From IMG/VR virus record IMGVR_UViG_3300023223_001452, positions 1 through 21,360 of that record: DNA of 21,360 nt, one strand, 5' to 3'. The position numbers were made by a program, and so were the translations under genes. The stretch comes from a virus. Positions 21,101 through 21,360 of this stretch are shown piece by piece. The notes under the pieces were generated by a model, which made no database searches, was not told where the DNA came from, and was given only the letters and a program-made list of their open reading frames with translations. Every line of letters starts with the position of its first letter. Position 1 is the first letter of the stretch.

Positions 21101-21360
21101 ATCGTGAGAAGCCCCCGGGTGGCATACACGCTCTCTTCCTCCACTCTGTCCATGTAGCGATTCATAGCCATTAGCGTGGCAATTACACCATCGATTTTAT
21201 TTTCAGGCTTCTCTTTATTGGGATAGATATTGTCTTTTTTATCCATGTGACCCACGACATTAGAAACCATCCAAGTCATTACAGGGCACCCCGTATGTTT
21301 TATTTTTCCAGCAAAAACCATCGCCTCGAATGTCTTCATCGGATCGGAAAAGTTTTGCAC
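21097..21360 (-). CDS. Terminase large subunit, C-terminal end (partial)
   Basis: The frame is open to the right edge and encodes the last 87 residues of a large terminase. Recognisable C-terminal nuclease-domain features are MKTFEAMVFAGKIKHTGCPVMTWMVSNV and ENKIDGVIATLMAMNRY, where the Asp in KIDG corresponds to a conserved metal-binding residue. The ATPase part lies beyond the window. The internal ATG near 21358 is only an in-frame Met, not the gene start. Confidence 0.85.
   Translation of the reverse strand: MQNFSDPMKTFEAMVFAGKIKHTGCPVMTWMVSNVVGHMDKKDNIYPNKEKPENKIDGVIATLMAMNRYMDRVEEESVYATRGLLTI

Overview
The window is the structural half of a temperate, long-tailed (HK97-type siphovirus) prophage or phage genome. 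A lipobox lipoprotein and an outer-membrane beta-barrel ending in Phe point to a Gram-negative, probably proteobacterial host. The composition is moderate in GC and no tRNA, rRNA, CRISPR array or insertion sequence is visible. Both edges cut into genes: the large terminase subunit on the right and an unrecognised plus-strand gene on the left.

Right to left on the minus strand runs one late morphogenesis operon with short gaps or 1-13 bp overlaps. The order is terminase C-terminus (cut), portal, ClpP-type head protease, HK97-fold major capsid protein, three small head or connector genes (17.6-16.3 kb), a conserved beta-rich structural protein, head closure, gp10-like tail completion, DUF3168-type tail terminator and major tail protein. 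It continues with the tail assembly chaperone pair and its -1 frameshift site, tape measure, two distal-tail proteins, a DUF6950 NlpC/P60-like protein, a Gp37/Gp68 (DUF5131)-like three-cysteine protein and a 1266-residue tail-tip protein. The tip protein carries a lectin-like domain embedded in a repeat. The operon ends with a small unknown, a tail fibre, a fibre-associated small protein, and a small paralogue of it translationally coupled to a holin-like membrane protein.

Three plus-strand islands oppose this operon and look like lysogenic or accessory genes. (1) 0.27-1.9 kb: operator-like repeats, a promoter candidate, a short CI-type repressor without a protease domain, then a lipoprotein and an outer-membrane barrel, closed by a terminator-like hairpin. 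This arrangement would alter the envelope of the lysogen. (2) 2.4-3.4 kb: a basic proline-rich small protein plus a two-helix membrane protein resembling SLATT-type proteins, flanked by two copies of a hairpin/terminator repeat and by two paralogous minus-strand genes. (3) 15.34-15.65 kb: an extended -10 promoter, a structured leader that can hide the Shine-Dalgarno sequence, and a 72-residue zinc-ribbon protein, inserted in the head-tail operon.

The strongest candidates for a second look are the structured zinc-ribbon leader, the repeat-flanked membrane cassette, the DUF5131-like gene inside a tail operon, and the lectin domain nested in the tail tip. Family names are from recognition of sequence patterns; no database search was run.
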